Positions 45,821 to 57,608 of a DNA stretch of 64,000 nt are shown piece by piece (position 1 is the first letter of the stretch; every line of letters starts with the position of its first letter). The translations under genes were made by a program, and so were the position numbers. Origin of the DNA: Prunus persica (taxonomy: Eukaryota > Streptophyta > Magnoliopsida > Rosales > Rosaceae); NCBI RefSeq assembly GCF_000346465.2, contig NC_034013.1:15503757-15567756 (forward strand), written 5' to 3'. Below the pieces are notes generated by a model, which was not told where the DNA came from, searched no databases, and saw only the letters and a program-made list of their open reading frames with translations.

Positions 45821-46070
45821 CTCTGGGATTGCAAGAGAGAGAGAGCAGAGAGAGTGGTCTGGTACAGAAAAATTGGGTTTTTGGGGATTGAATTTAAATG
45901 GGTGAAGGACCTGGCAGCTCTAGGAGCGGATCTGCAAATCTGAGAGCTCATTTTCAATAGCTTGAAAATTGCTCAGAGGAAGAGAGAAAGGAGAGAGAAA
46001 GAGAGTGTATCAGTTGTGTTTTTCTGACTGGGTTTCATCATAAAATTCAGCTGGTATTGTTTGAACGAAA

Positions 46071-46084
46071 TCGTGCTGATAACG
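46071..46084 (-). other. Primer-binding-site-like segment
   Basis: The minus strand reads CGTTATCAGCACGA directly after the 5' (right) LTR, where reverse transcription would be primed. It is not the common initiator-Met PBS, and I cannot assign the tRNA. Position rather than sequence is the main evidence. Confidence 0.6.
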
Positions 46085-46256
46085 TGTTATAAATCTAGAT
46101 GAAATTGTAGAGAGAATTGGGATAGAGAGAAAGTATAGAAACTGAACTTTCATTGAATGTTTTCTCTTCTCATATGTGTATTTACAAAGGAAGGGTGTGA
46201 ACCCTTTTGTAGGCAAAGCCTTCCAACATGTGGGCTCCACCTTATAATTTACAACA
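46085..46256 (-). repeat. 5' LTR (right) of the LARD-like element
   Basis: 172 bp, same length and ends as the left LTR, followed by the ATATA target duplication at 46257-46261. Confidence 0.93.
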
Positions 46257-48716
46257 ATATATGTATTTTATGTTGTGAAGAAAAGTGAGGCCTTATGGAG
46301 TAATAATTACTCAAGGGCTATTAGTTGGTTTGCACCAGTTTTAGCAATCTCAAGGTTGGAAACTAAAGACCAAGTTGGATTGAGAACCAAAGTCCAAGTT
46401 GCCAAACTCCAAGTCAGGCCGAGGAAAGGCAAGAGCTCTGAGAATCATGATGTTCCACTAGATGTCAAACCAAACATCCATAAGTCCAGCAAAAGTCTCT
46501 AAACAAGTGACAGATTTCAAAGACGAAATGATTAATTGCCAAAGACTTATTGCATCTCAAATCAAGAGAAGAGTTTCACAATTCCAATGCCATTTTACTG
46601 ACCGACCAGATGGATTGGTGGTGATTGGGAAGTTCTCATTAAATGCCTAGAGCTCTGGAAGGCATTAATCTGGTAAGGTTTTTCAATGAAAGTTAGTTGA
46701 GGTCATTTAATGACCAAACCCATGAGCTGAAGAAAGCTCTATAAATAGCTCCTCAGAAGAAGAGGAAAATACCTCCGACTCAACACACAAAACCTATCTT
46801 TTTAGCATGCACTTTTTAATTCATAGTCTAGGATTTTATCTTTCAAGCACTTTAGATTATCCAAGTTCTTTGTTTTTCTAGTATAAGCTTACTTTCTTGC
46901 AATTTACCTTCAGTTGTCTTTAAATTCAAGTTTAATTCCAATTTTTATTGCGTTTACATTATTGTCATTTTGTTTCTTGCATTTACGTTCGTTGCACTCA
47001 TCACAAAAATCTCAAAGATCCAAAATAGTAATACAAAGCTCAACCATTATTGACCTCGATGAAGTGAAAGAACCTATGCTAAGAGGAGGTTCCTTGCTTA
47101 GTTGATCAATTGTTTGATTAGAAAGTCAGAAGCGCAACACACTCACACAATCTTTCCATCCAAACCATTAAGTGGCTTGATGGTGGTACGCCTATGTATC
47201 TCAAGAGAAGAAAGAAAAATCCTTACATAACTTAGCCAAAAAGAGGGAAACATGTCAAATTCTGCCCATTTTGGCCCAAATCTTATCCTCCACTTTAAAA
47301 AATATATATTTAGCTCAACTATATGCAGCCCAAAGTCATTAACCAAGGCCCCACATGGATAAAATGTTGGGTCCGCTAGTGGGTTGAAGGCGAATGAGAG
47401 AAGAGTGAGGTTGTGAGTTTTTAGGATTTTCCTAAAGAGAAAGCGAGAGGTCTCATGACTAACAACAAGAGAGAGAGATATCTAATGGAGATTCATAGAG
47501 TAAAGATAATGCAGACTATAAACGAATTGAATAAGTAAGTGTGATTAGCACTTCCAGTTATAATTTTTGTGATGGGTTTTTTCCAACCCGATTATAACAA
47601 AAAGATCATTGTGAAAATTAAATCGAATAGTTCTTAAGAAACCTGCAACCAATGAACATATAGACGCCTCATTAAGCCTTATAAAAAATAAATAAAATAA
47701 AATTGGTCGAATGATGATGTTTCATTATGAAACCTCATCTAAAATGAGGAGGACACAAACACAACAAGACATAGCAACCTAGTAAGGAAGCTCAGATGAA
47801 CGAACTAATCTAAAATATCACATGGACATGGACAACAAGACTATCCCAAATAATTATAGCACTAGATAAACAAAATTAAATTTGACAAAACTAGTTGCAC
47901 TAAACAAGCATAACACCCAATTGAACAAAACATCAACAGACACAACTGAAAAACATGATAATCACAAATCTGCCCCCATAATCTGGCAAAATCTCAAAAC
48001 ATCACAAAGCCCGAAGAACCAGAACCATGAAACAAGAAGAAAGAAGGTCGTGCAAGCACCTGAGCCGTAGCTCTACACATCTTCCAAGATGTTCGCGAGA
48101 AATCGCTTTTCGGATTAGTTGTTGCAACCAAGAGATGAAGCCAGATCGAGAGGGGAGAAAGAGAGTTTGAGTGATAGCCAACATCAAACGAAAAAACCCA
48201 TTGCCACTAGATTTGAAATCACCGATACACCTAGAAGAAAACAACAACCAATTGAAGGACAGTCAAGGGAAAACATTGAGAGGATTGGAATGGTGGAGAT
48301 ATGGGGAAACTAGCAAGATTGGAGGCATGAAGCCTTAGATACAAGCAAGAAAACTCGATCGAGGCACCAACTCTCAAGAATGCGAGAGCTTCAGACCCAG
48401 CAAAATGGGTGAAGCCAAATGCTACGTACGAGAGGAACCTTGAAAGATACTCAAAACAGGGTTGAGAAACAGGGGAGAAGGGGAGGGGTCGTGACCTCCT
48501 TCCTCTTGGTAAGGTGAAATGACCTCCTCTCAAAAGCTAGGTTTTTTTTTTTCCTTCTGTTTGTGTCTAGCCCAAGAAATTAACTCTAGTACAAATAAGG
48601 AAAGACAAATGCATGGACCAACAATAAGCCAGAGGCCCAAGGTTTGCCTTCTATTTTTGGGTCAATATGAAAATGAAACTTTGAAATGTATTAACGAAAT
48701 TAACATTATATTATAA

Positions 48717-48750
48717 TCAAATAACTGAAAACGATTTTTCAGTTATTTGA
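48717..48750. repeat. Perfect 15-bp inverted repeat with 4-base loop
   Basis: TCAAATAACTGAAAA at 48717-48731 and its exact complement TTTTCAGTTATTTGA at 48736-48750 flank CGAT. An AT microsatellite follows directly. It could be a cruciform or the collapsed end of a small transposon. Confidence 0.85.
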
Positions 48751-48773
48751 TATATATATATATATATATATAT
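48751..48773. repeat. (TA)n microsatellite
   Basis: Alternating TA run immediately after the 15-bp inverted repeat. Confidence 0.85.
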
Positions 48774-49268
48774 AAAGTGTAGTACTAACTTTCCTTATTG
48801 ATTCTTGCATGGTCAATATTCAACTATTACAAATAATAAGAAAAATGCATGGGAGCATATTAATTATAACAAATAATATTTGAGAAATTTTGTTAATATT
48901 ATAGGTCAAAAAGGTTTGCCCTTTCCCCCATATATATAGAATTTATTTATAAATTCCGCAATTGAAACTCCGTGTGTATATTATATATGATGTAGTAAAA
49001 TATTGATTTACTCAAATGGGATAACATAAAAAATTAAAGAATTAACAAATGTCATTGTCATCACAACCCCCAAGCCCTGCGCATACGTTTCGGTCACGTC
49101 ATTAATTATCCATGAGTCTGCAACACAATTTCTTGTCTAGAGATTGGATGTGGAACGCTCTTCACGCAAGAATTGCCAATATTCTTTAGTCGGGACGACT
49201 GGAAAGAAAAAAGTCAATGTTGCTTTGCTTATCTCTTGCAGCTTTTGATGCTTGTTTTGATGATGGAT

Positions 49269-49291
49269 GGATATATATATATATATATATA
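49269..49291. repeat. (TA)n microsatellite
   Basis: Alternating TA run in the intergenic region downstream of the PRE-type gene. Confidence 0.85.
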
Positions 49292-49811
49292 TACACAGAA
49301 GCCAGAAGTTGCACCCATGCTCGAATTAATTAAACAAGCCAACTACAATACTGTATGAGCACAGCTTGGTTTCTTAAAATTAAAGAGAAGTACTTTTCTT
49401 TCGTCTTAAGGAGCCAAACTTTTCTCACAATGTTAAAACGTTTTTTTCTTTCTTATACTTTCCAATTAGGGTTTAGAAAATATCCAAACTGAATTAGGGT
49501 TTCTATTAATTTGATAGTCACACAAAGCTAGTAACATATGGACAAGATATGATCAGAGGCTCAAATGGTTGCAAGAACTGATCGAGTCCTTTTATTATAT
49601 CAACTCCTTAATTAACCCAGTAAGTAGTACACAGCTTTGCAAAAGGATCTTCTATAGACCGTCATAATTTTAATCTACTGAACAAGAACCCTAGAAAAAC
49701 ATAGAGAGAATAGATCAGAGACGAAAAAGAACGATCGATCGATGCCCCTATTACATAATTAAGTGATGATACTCTATTAATTAAAGTAATTAATGATAGC
49801 CATCCCTCCTT

Positions 49812-50467
49812 CTATTGCGAAAGTAAGCTCCTGATCACAGCAGCTTGGGCACTGTCAGTTGTTGCCAAAAGCTCAGACAGCCTCTCGCTTAGATCATCCA
49901 CTTCCCTGTGCAAGCTTCTTATATAGTTGCACGTTTCCTGTAGCACCGTGGCTGCTGAAACCTGGGTCCATATATATAATATTTCATTTTTATTACTTGA
50001 AATATATATATATATATATATGGAATTAAATCAATCAAGAGAGAAATAGATGGAACAACTATATGAAAATGCGCCCCGCAATCAAATCAATCTCTACTCT
50101 CTCTCTCTCTCTCTTTTCTTGATCAAAATAGTAAAATATTGTAGCGGCTGCATTCAATTACAAACTACTTGACTCATTAGCATCATTATTTGCTTAACCT
50201 TTTTGCTTTTCTTTATATGGAAAGAAACCACTTAATTCTGAATTGTTTAATTAGATTAAGTCTGTTTTCCCTCTTTTGATAGAGATCTCATATGAAAGAG
50301 AAGCCAAACTTAAGAGGAAACGAGATAGATATATGTACCTTGTCAGAACGTCTACTGTTACGAATCTCGGGAAGAAGTTGTTGCAATTTCGAAACGAGAT
50401 CATTAATCTGATCGTCCGAGATTCTTGCACCACCTGATTGCCTAGATCTTGACCTTCGGCTGGACAT
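49812..50467 (-). CDS. Atypical (non-DNA-binding) bHLH protein of the PRE/BANQUO/KIDARI family, PRE6-like
   Basis: Two exons, 50467-50339 and 49961-49812, encode 92 residues, the usual size of this family. The start [12 protein letters not shown] resembles Arabidopsis PRE6/KIDARI. The helix-loop-helix is [20 protein letters not shown], then [20 protein letters not shown] and [15 protein letters not shown], ending [10 protein letters not shown]. The basic region lacks the residues needed for E-box binding. Such proteins sequester inhibitory bHLH partners and so promote cell elongation in gibberellin, brassinosteroid and light responses. The intron sits at the family's conserved position after SDK. 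A 48-base in-frame upstream extension exists but lacks family similarity. A strong TATA box lies about 340 bases upstream, giving a long GA-rich leader. Confidence 0.96.
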
Positions 50468-50684
50468 GTTCTTAAGTATAAGATGTAAATGGAGTCTAAA
50501 ATACTCAAAGAGCAAGAAAGTTAGGGAAAAATGAGAAGGAATTTATAAGTGTCCGGGCTTTTAAGTGCATGAATATCAGCAAGAATCAAAAGGTGGATAT
50601 TCAACTTCAGCCAGCGTGGAAAGAGAGAAAATCGTGAAGACAAGTTATGGAGCTAAGTCCTTGGTGCTTTGAAACTGAACATGT

Positions 50685-50716
<32 letters not shown>
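50685..50716. repeat. (GA)n microsatellite in the PRE-type leader
   Basis: A GA run between the TATA box and the start codon; the transcript would carry it as CU. Confidence 0.9.
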
Positions 50717-50804
50717 TGGGTTAGGTGCAGTAGAAAAACAGAGTTGTGGGATGTTGGGTAATGTTGAAGACAATTGCATGAGAGAAGGGGGTGGGTTAAG
50801 TCTG

Positions 50805-50814
50805 TATTTATATA
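50805..50814 (-). promoter_or_regulatory. TATA box of the PRE-type bHLH gene
   Basis: The minus strand reads CCTATATAAATAC, a near-ideal plant TATA box. It lies between two GA/CT repeats, implying transcription starts near 50775 and a leader of about 300 bases. A weaker TATAAATT near 50538 is the alternative. Confidence 0.65.
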
Positions 50815-50821
50815 GGGTTTT

Positions 50822-50823
<2 letters not shown>

Positions 50824-50860
<37 letters not shown>
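50824..50860. repeat. (GA)n microsatellite upstream of the PRE-type TATA box
   Basis: A GA run of about 37 bases just upstream of the TATA box. GA/CT repeats in plant promoters can bind BPC-type factors (known in general, not tested here). Confidence 0.9.
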
Positions 50861-50864
<4 letters not shown>

Positions 50865-51509
50865 ATCAACTCATCAAGTTGCTAGAGATACGCCATAATG
50901 TCCTTGCATCTTGTGTTTTCCAAAATAATTTCCAAATTGGGCTTTGGATCTCTCAAGTGAATGTGAACTCTCTGCCTCTTCGTGTGTGAGAGGTCAATCA
51001 AAAGACTCTACTCAAGAGAGAGAGCTAGAGGTGCACGAAATTAATCCAATCTACATCCAATCCCAAGTTTTTTTTTTTTTTCTCAGTATGTGAAAAATAG
51101 AAAATGTAGAGAAAGAAAACAAAACATATATATAAATATATCTCACAGAATGTGTTTGGATGGGATCAGTTTTTACGGTGTGTGTGAGTGTGATTGAGGA
51201 ACTGCCAAAAGTAGGGCTACGTGAGGAAGGGTCCACGTGTTGACCAGTCAAAGTGATGAACACACCATGTTCTTGCTCCAGGCAGATGACATATCGCCAC
51301 GTGTCATCACTGAAACCCAAGAGTTACACCGACTCGGCTCCTGGGCGCATTGTGATTCAATGATCAGTTTTTATATGTTAATGTTATATGTAGTCATATT
51401 TTATAATAAAAATTTGTGGTGAGATCACACTGTGCACTGAGGCCACTGATCTCCTAGATGCAAAAATATGCCAAGTTAAGCGACTAATTATGTTCATGCT
51501 ACAATTTCA

Positions 51510-51630
51510 GGGTTCGTTTGCTGTAAAATTAAATTGGATGACATTTTACAGGAACTAAGATAAATAACTTATAAGTTGTTGATATAGAGAGTTATCTTAT
51601 TCAATCTAATTTTAAGCACCAAACGAGCCC
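51510..51630. mobile_element. MITE-like element with terminal inverted repeats
   Basis: GGGTTCGTTTG at 51510-51520 is matched by CAAACGAGCCC at 51620-51630, one mismatch in eleven. The inner arms (AAATTAAATTGGATGA and TTCAATCTAATTTTAA) are also complementary, and the centre contains the palindrome AACTTATAAGTT. The whole 121-bp unit could fold on itself. No clear target-site duplication is visible, so the superfamily is not assigned. Confidence 0.65.
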
Positions 51631-53153
51631 TCGAGTTTCAAGTTTCTAGTTATTGAATTGATCTCTCTTTCTTCTTTTTTCTTCTAATATTGGTATAATT
51701 TCATTTCTTTGCAAAAACAAACTTGTTCATGCAACAATTACTGTGTTGTAACCATATATATGAAATCAATTTTGTTGTATAATATAGTATCTAATGATTT
51801 TTGATGATCTCGCTGATGATGACATGCTGTTCTAGTCACTTGCTGTGGAATCTTAATTTAATTATATATTCATATATATAGTACATCCATAACCAAACAA
51901 ATAATACAATTTGATGAGAGAATAAAGATCTAGCTAATTCATAGTAATTTTTGAATATTATATATTTATATATACAAGATGAACATGATTTTCCAGAGCA
52001 CGTGCTTGTCATGATCCAGTCCAATTAAGTATACATAAAAAAAAATTGTAAAATAAATAGATTTATTATTTATTGTGTATAAATATAAAATATATATGAA
52101 ACTTGGGAAGACTTTGATCTTATTGGCCATCAACATGGATGGTCCTGATCCTTGTGCACTGAAAAAAAAAAAATTCTCTAAATTAATGAAACGTATCATG
52201 TCACAAAAATTGGTTCCTGCTGGGTCTGTTTGACCAACGATTTATTCAACATTATTTCTGCTTGCAGTATAGTATATAGGCAGAGGCATTATTTCTGCTT
52301 GTACAATTTTTTACTCTAGAAGATTACAGAATAGTTTCCAAATGGAGTTCATTTGAGGAACTAGTAGTTAATTACATTTTGCATAAATTAGTTAATTAAC
52401 TACAACTCCAAATTAATGATCATAACCCCCTTTTAATTTGTGAAATGGAAAACTCCAAGTAATGCCTTTTGATTACTATAGAAAACCTCGTTATATGCTA
52501 CCGATACACTTGTGGCCTGTATTCATGTTAGTCACAGACTACCTATGATCAAAGGGTGTTGACTAGGTAAATGTCTACTGTTAATTTGCCGTCCCTTTTT
52601 CTAGTAGTGTGTTTTGTTTAACGAGGCTTAAGAATTAAGGGGTACACAAAGTCGAACTATCAATGAAATGAGAGTTGGAGACCAACGTTAAGAAAGAAAG
52701 ATGAGAGTCAAACTTTGAAACTCCTCCGAAACTCACTAAAATGCAAATTAAAAATCAACTTTTTCACATGAGTTGAACTTAATTAGATGTAAAACTAAGC
52801 AAATTTAACGGCATCCATGTTTGTCCACCAAACAAAACTCCTGAAGTATCTAAATAAAGATATGACAAAAAGGGAATATATAAATATCAAGACAGAAAGA
52901 AGCAAACAGCAATGATCGATGCAGCTGCTTGATTAAATGATTAAAGTTTAGGTAGAAGTTTTATAATATATGCTTGGTGGGAATTTAAACCAGTGAAGAG
53001 GGGGCCAGGGGGCTCAGCGTGCATCTCGCAGGCACATGACCTTGAGATCCAATGGACAGCGAGGACTGCGATTCCAATGGGCTGGTTTTTTCAGATTGAG
53101 CTTAGAAAGAGTTCAGTTTTTGAGACTCCAAGAAAGATATATAACGATACACT

Positions 53154-53155
<2 letters not shown>

Positions 53156-53202
<47 letters not shown>
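53156..53202. repeat. (CT)n microsatellite
   Basis: A pure CT run of about 47 bases, the longest in the window. The two open frames passing through it are artefacts of the repeat. Confidence 0.93.
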
Positions 53203-53207
<5 letters not shown>

Positions 53208-53742
53208 ATGCTTTGTAGTCTGGACTCTGTACAATCTCATATTATTATATTATTATTAACATAATTTAAACACATTTATCTGCAAGCGAGCTTCATGTTG
53301 ATGTACTTTTTCATGCACGTATTATTTAATTCACTTAGATAATACATTATATTAATTCATCAAAGTCTCACTCTCCAATTAGGTCGGTGAGATGAGCTAT
53401 TAAATTATGTATGTGTTTAAGGCTAGCTAAATGATCAGCTTTAACTGTCCAAGTTAACTGATTAACTTACCGACCAGATGCTTTTAACGATATAATTAAT
53501 TAACAATTAGTAAATTAGTACGTGTGATTAGCGAAGCACATTCTACATATATATCTATATGCTAATTGGCAAGTGAACACACATATTATATATAAACCTT
53601 AATTTGCTAATTGTACATACATACGTCAACCGACAATACCATCTCAGAACTATCGTAATTCATGATGTCATAATTAACAATATAGTATATCATGCTAAAA
53701 TGGACTTATTGTTAAAACCTGTATATTTACAACAATAGAGTA

Positions 53743-53761
53743 CTATATATATATATATATA
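53743..53761. repeat. (AT)n microsatellite
   Basis: Alternating AT run in gene-free DNA. Confidence 0.8.
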
Positions 53762-54063
53762 TCTAAACTGTATACAAATAATGGAAATCTTGAGAGATTC
53801 TTATTATCTTTGATCAACCGTGAGGATGATGAGATGAATTTTACTTTAGTTCCAACGTTAATTAGCTAATAAATTGAAGAGATCTATGAATAAGTAATCG
53901 ACGTCTTTGCATATAATCAAGAGATTCAAGATTTAGTGAAGAGACTTCTCGACGGATAATATCTACAACCTACTAAAAACATTTACCCATTTCATTATGT
54001 TTGGCATTGCTTGGTTTTCTAACTTGAATATTGTTACATGTTCTGATCTCACATGATTGAGAG

Positions 54064-54217
54064 TTTTTTTTTTTTTTTTTTAAGGATCTTTCTTATTGAG
54101 AGGGGCGATAATACATTAAGCTCACACACATAATACGGATGCTAGGATTCGAACCTAGAACCTTGCCTGATGGAGCAATTATTTCAAACCACTAAACTAA
54201 TGGGTCATTTGCTCATA
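54064..54217 (-). mobile_element. Full-length tRNA-derived SINE with target-site duplication
   Basis: Read on the minus strand, the unit starts with an A-box-like TTAGTTTAGTGG. About 40 bases later it has a B-box GGTTCGAATCC, the two halves of an RNA polymerase III internal promoter. It then continues into an unrelated body with TTATCGCCCCTCTCAATAAG and ends in a run of A (the T run at 54064-54081 on the plus strand). ATTGAGAGTTT flanks both ends (about 54056-54066 and 54218-54228). tRNA-like head, poly(A) tail and an 11-bp duplication together define a complete SINE insertion. Confidence 0.85.
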
Positions 54218-57200
54218 ATTGAGAGTTTAATAGTAGAACTGAACATCAAATAAATTAGGACTTCTTAAATCTAGGTTCATTTTCATAAAGATGTAATGGA
54301 TGCAGTTTACATCCTCTCCCTTTCAACTACAGTCCAAAATTCATGTCTCTCACCAAATACACAATAAGTATGTCCACAATTTTAAATGATCAGAGATATG
54401 GATATGTTGTGAAGTTTTACTAGATGCATGGTAATATGGATATGAAAAGAGGAGGTTAGAAGGAAGAGTTGAAAAACAGTTGCACGTGTAGGACTTAATT
54501 AAAAGAAGCATCTTCTCTTATTTCCATGCATTGAGGGAAGAAAACAATTATGTTCTATTAATAATCATAATCAAATACCCACATACAAACAAAAGTCTAG
54601 ACCATTTTAAGTGACTAGGTCTAATTGAAGCCACTCACTTATTGTTGGTGTTTCAATTTGTTTACGTTTTGTATGAAAATCCTCCTAGGGTTTTGCATAA
54701 GGAATTAAATTCTGCTAGCTAGGTTTAGACCAGGATAAACTAGTTTTTTGTTCTTTTAAATAATAGAAAAAAATCAAGATACTTGATTTCATCTCTTTTA
54801 GTTTTTGTTAGGAGTTAAGTTTTGCTCAACTGGATTATACTTTAAACAACTTAAACAAATTTTCTTATGCAGATATCCGAACGTTATTATCGTGCAGACG
54901 CTATATATCGGTATATATGATGTAACTATTGCAAATTTAATTAGAACTTTAGCATAACTACAATATATTGAACCTTTTAAACAGGTATCTTAATTAGAAT
55001 TTTATCAGTAACTGTAAAACATTAAACCATATATATATCTCAGACTGATACAAGCTGGTGTGCAAAGCTGCAAAACTAAACGTGTCCCGTAAGATTTAAT
55101 AAACCCTAGGAAGCCAGCAGTACATATATGCCAGAGGATCTGCAAGCAAACTAGTTTGATCTCTGCAAAATATATACAAACTCGACAGTTTATTGCAACT
55201 TGCCATTGTAAATTTGCAAAATTTCATGTTGACAACATACTTAACACTCTGACAGACCAACGTGATCAGTGGCTCTTCTGAATCTCGTTTATATATGCAT
55301 ATGCTTTCCTCATCAGTTTGTGAGTGTGAGAACCTACTGGAATGATTCGTAGATGAATGATGATTTTGTGCTACAGAATCTTTATATAGAAATGAAATAT
55401 TACATATGTCTTGAATTGTATGGTCCTTTGTTTGCAGGGAAAAGGTGGAACAAAGTTAAAGAAATCCCCACTATGCCATTTCATTAAGAGGAAGAAATCT
55501 GACACTGTCAACTTTATATATACATAATGTAACGTTTGTAGTTCATCTTCACTTCGAGCCTTTTTCTTTCTCTTGATCTGTCTCTCTTATGGTGGCAAGT
55601 TAATTGGCTTCCTCATTGGCTGCAAAAAAATATGAGGATATCATCTTATGTTTTGGTTGGACCAACGTCGATGGGAAGGAGGCCCATTTTAAAGTCAAGG
55701 CTTAGATGGATCTCACTATTAAGATGGGCTCAGTTTTACACTGCTTTTGGGCCTTCAGCCTCCATTTTCTTTTTTGTAATTTTTTTGTGTTTGACCAAAA
55801 TAAAAATAAAAACGAGGGGGTACTTAATAGCCAGTCGATTCAGTGAAAAATTATTATTGGACCGTTGGATAGAAGCTTTCCATAATAATATATAAGCGAT
55901 AGTCGAAACTACAAGGATAATAGAGTTTCTCACACACACACATACACACTTCTTAAGTGTCATAGAGATTCGAACCTCAAACTACTGATCTATAAATCAA
56001 AATCCTTTACAATTCACATCTACATATTTAATCTCAAAATCTAGGTAGATGTATATAGTACAGAGTCTGTATACTATATTCCATAGGCGTCCAGTTTCTT
56101 TTCCACTTGCATATTTTGAGTGCTGTCACAAATAGCAGTCCACTATCGCATTATCTTAATCACATATCTGAGCTACTTTGGCCCAGCACTGATCCTGGCA
56201 TGCTAATTGCACAGGCATGCGTGTATCATGTATATACATACAGATTAGCATATATGTGTGTGTATATATATACTACTACTAGTACTACTTGAAATTCAAA
56301 TATAAAGAGTTTTAACTTTATATAGTTTCTTATATTTTAGTTTGATAGCTGAAAATTGACAGGATCTGACCCAAATTCTATTTAGAATAGGAGTCGAACC
56401 CTCATATACTGTCAAACAATTACATGGAGAAATAAGGGAAAAAAATATATATCATGAAGATCCATATAAGTGAAAAATTTCTCAAGAACTTGGGAATCAT
56501 TCTTAATTGAAATGACATATGTACATGTACATTCAGATTGATTGAATGGCACAGATGCCAAAATGTCGATGATCTTTTTGTTTTTCAAATTAATTTAACC
56601 TAAAATTGTTGAGTCTCACTTTATGCTGAACAATCAGATCGATTGAGATGCAAAATTTATTTGCTTTACATTAATATATCAGGGTACATATGTTTCAAAC
56701 TAATGAGATTAGATTGTTTTGGTTTTCTATGAATTAGAGAAGTTAAGGTCCCGTTTGATAACCATTTCAATTTTATTTTTTATTTTTTATTTTTTGTGCT
56801 AGAGTTTAGAGAAAAAAGTGGGAGAAGGGAAGTGAGAATGAAAGTGGAGATGAGATTGAAAGGAAAAATAAGAAAGGAAGATGAGAGGGAGGAGTAACAA
56901 ACGAGATGACTCCATAAACAAACCAACACTTTATAGCACTTGCAAGCCAGAGCAATCAATATCGTGCATGCGGGCTGCAGACCATAGAAAGCAAGAAATG
57001 ATCTATCTATCTATCTGGTGAATTAAAGACTATTATTGGTGCGGTGATATATGTACAATTAGTCAAAGATATGGTGAATCTTATTTGTTTGGTAGACTAA
57101 TTTTATGATAATGGCTTTATATTCTCACTAATGAAGATAATTAAGATCCATTTCCAAATTCCCACATTAGCACATTAGTGTTGGTTGACTAGAATTTGTA

Positions 57201-57564
57201 CTTCTCTTCTGTGGTTCTTCTTGATCTAGTTGTGGGGGGTCTCCGAGTGGTTTTCTTATGTTGGCCTGAGAGTTACTTATTCCTGACTGATTGAAAATGT
57301 AACTTATTCCAATTGCTCTGATATTACTTTCAATTTGGATTTTTTGTTTTAGATATCAAGGAAAGTATACAAAGTGGGGATTTGACAAGCTAGAGGATGC
57401 TTGAATAGGCTAGCTATATAAGATACCCTGCTCAGAAGCCAGGCACATTCAGGGTTTTTCTTGAAATACATCAGTAGCAGTGCCATTTTAATTATCCTTT
57501 TAAGATCAAATGATTAGAAGCCATTTTAATTTTATTCTTCCAGCAGTAGTGGTATATCAAATAT

Positions 57565-57565
57565 C

Positions 57566-57608
<43 letters not shown>
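57565..57608. repeat. Compound (CA)n(GA)n microsatellite
   Basis: A CA run passes directly into a GA run in gene-free DNA. Confidence 0.9.

Larger units (their letters stand above)
39608..46256 (-). mobile_element. Non-autonomous LTR retrotransposon (LARD-like) with captured host-gene fragments
   Basis: Two 172-bp LTRs (39608-39779 and 46085-46256) start TGTTATAAATC and end TTTACAACA on the plus strand. Both sides carry the 5-bp duplication ATATA (39603-39607 and 46257-46261). A polypurine tract on the minus strand abuts the left LTR and a PBS-like segment abuts the right LTR, so the element reads right to left. The LTRs differ at four positions by eye, implying a recent insertion. No gag, integrase or reverse transcriptase was recognised in the 6.3-kb interior. 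Near the 5' end it carries fragments of a TPR-like gene and an Aux/IAA gene, both in sense. In antisense it carries a 183-codon coiled-coil ORF. Near the 3' end three copies of a 70-bp module occur that I associate with Copia-related elements. Confidence 0.9.
46262..49811. other. Repeat-derived intergenic region
   Basis: No gene is seen in about 3.5 kb. At 46738-46800 the sequence has TATAAATAGCTCC followed by a leader-like stretch, and then T-rich sequence to about 47000. This arrangement resembles the U3-R-U5 portion of an older LTR. A possible gypsy-type remnant is suggested, but no second copy or PBS was found. Bases 47881-48540 are A-rich and then GA-rich with no recognisable product. 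AT microsatellites lie at 48751-48773 and 49269-49291. Confidence 0.5.

Noticed and set aside
48002..48533. Minus-strand frames with basic and hydrophobic residues
   Set aside because: They lack motifs and lie in low-complexity GA-rich sequence, probably transposon debris.
53036..53259. Two overlapping frames through the CT repeat
   Set aside because: Most of their length is Leu-Ser or Ser-Leu repeats produced by the microsatellite.
54120..54210. tRNA gene suggested by A- and B-box motifs
   Set aside because: No cloverleaf acceptor stem is evident, and a poly(A) tail and target duplication follow, so it is the head of a SINE.
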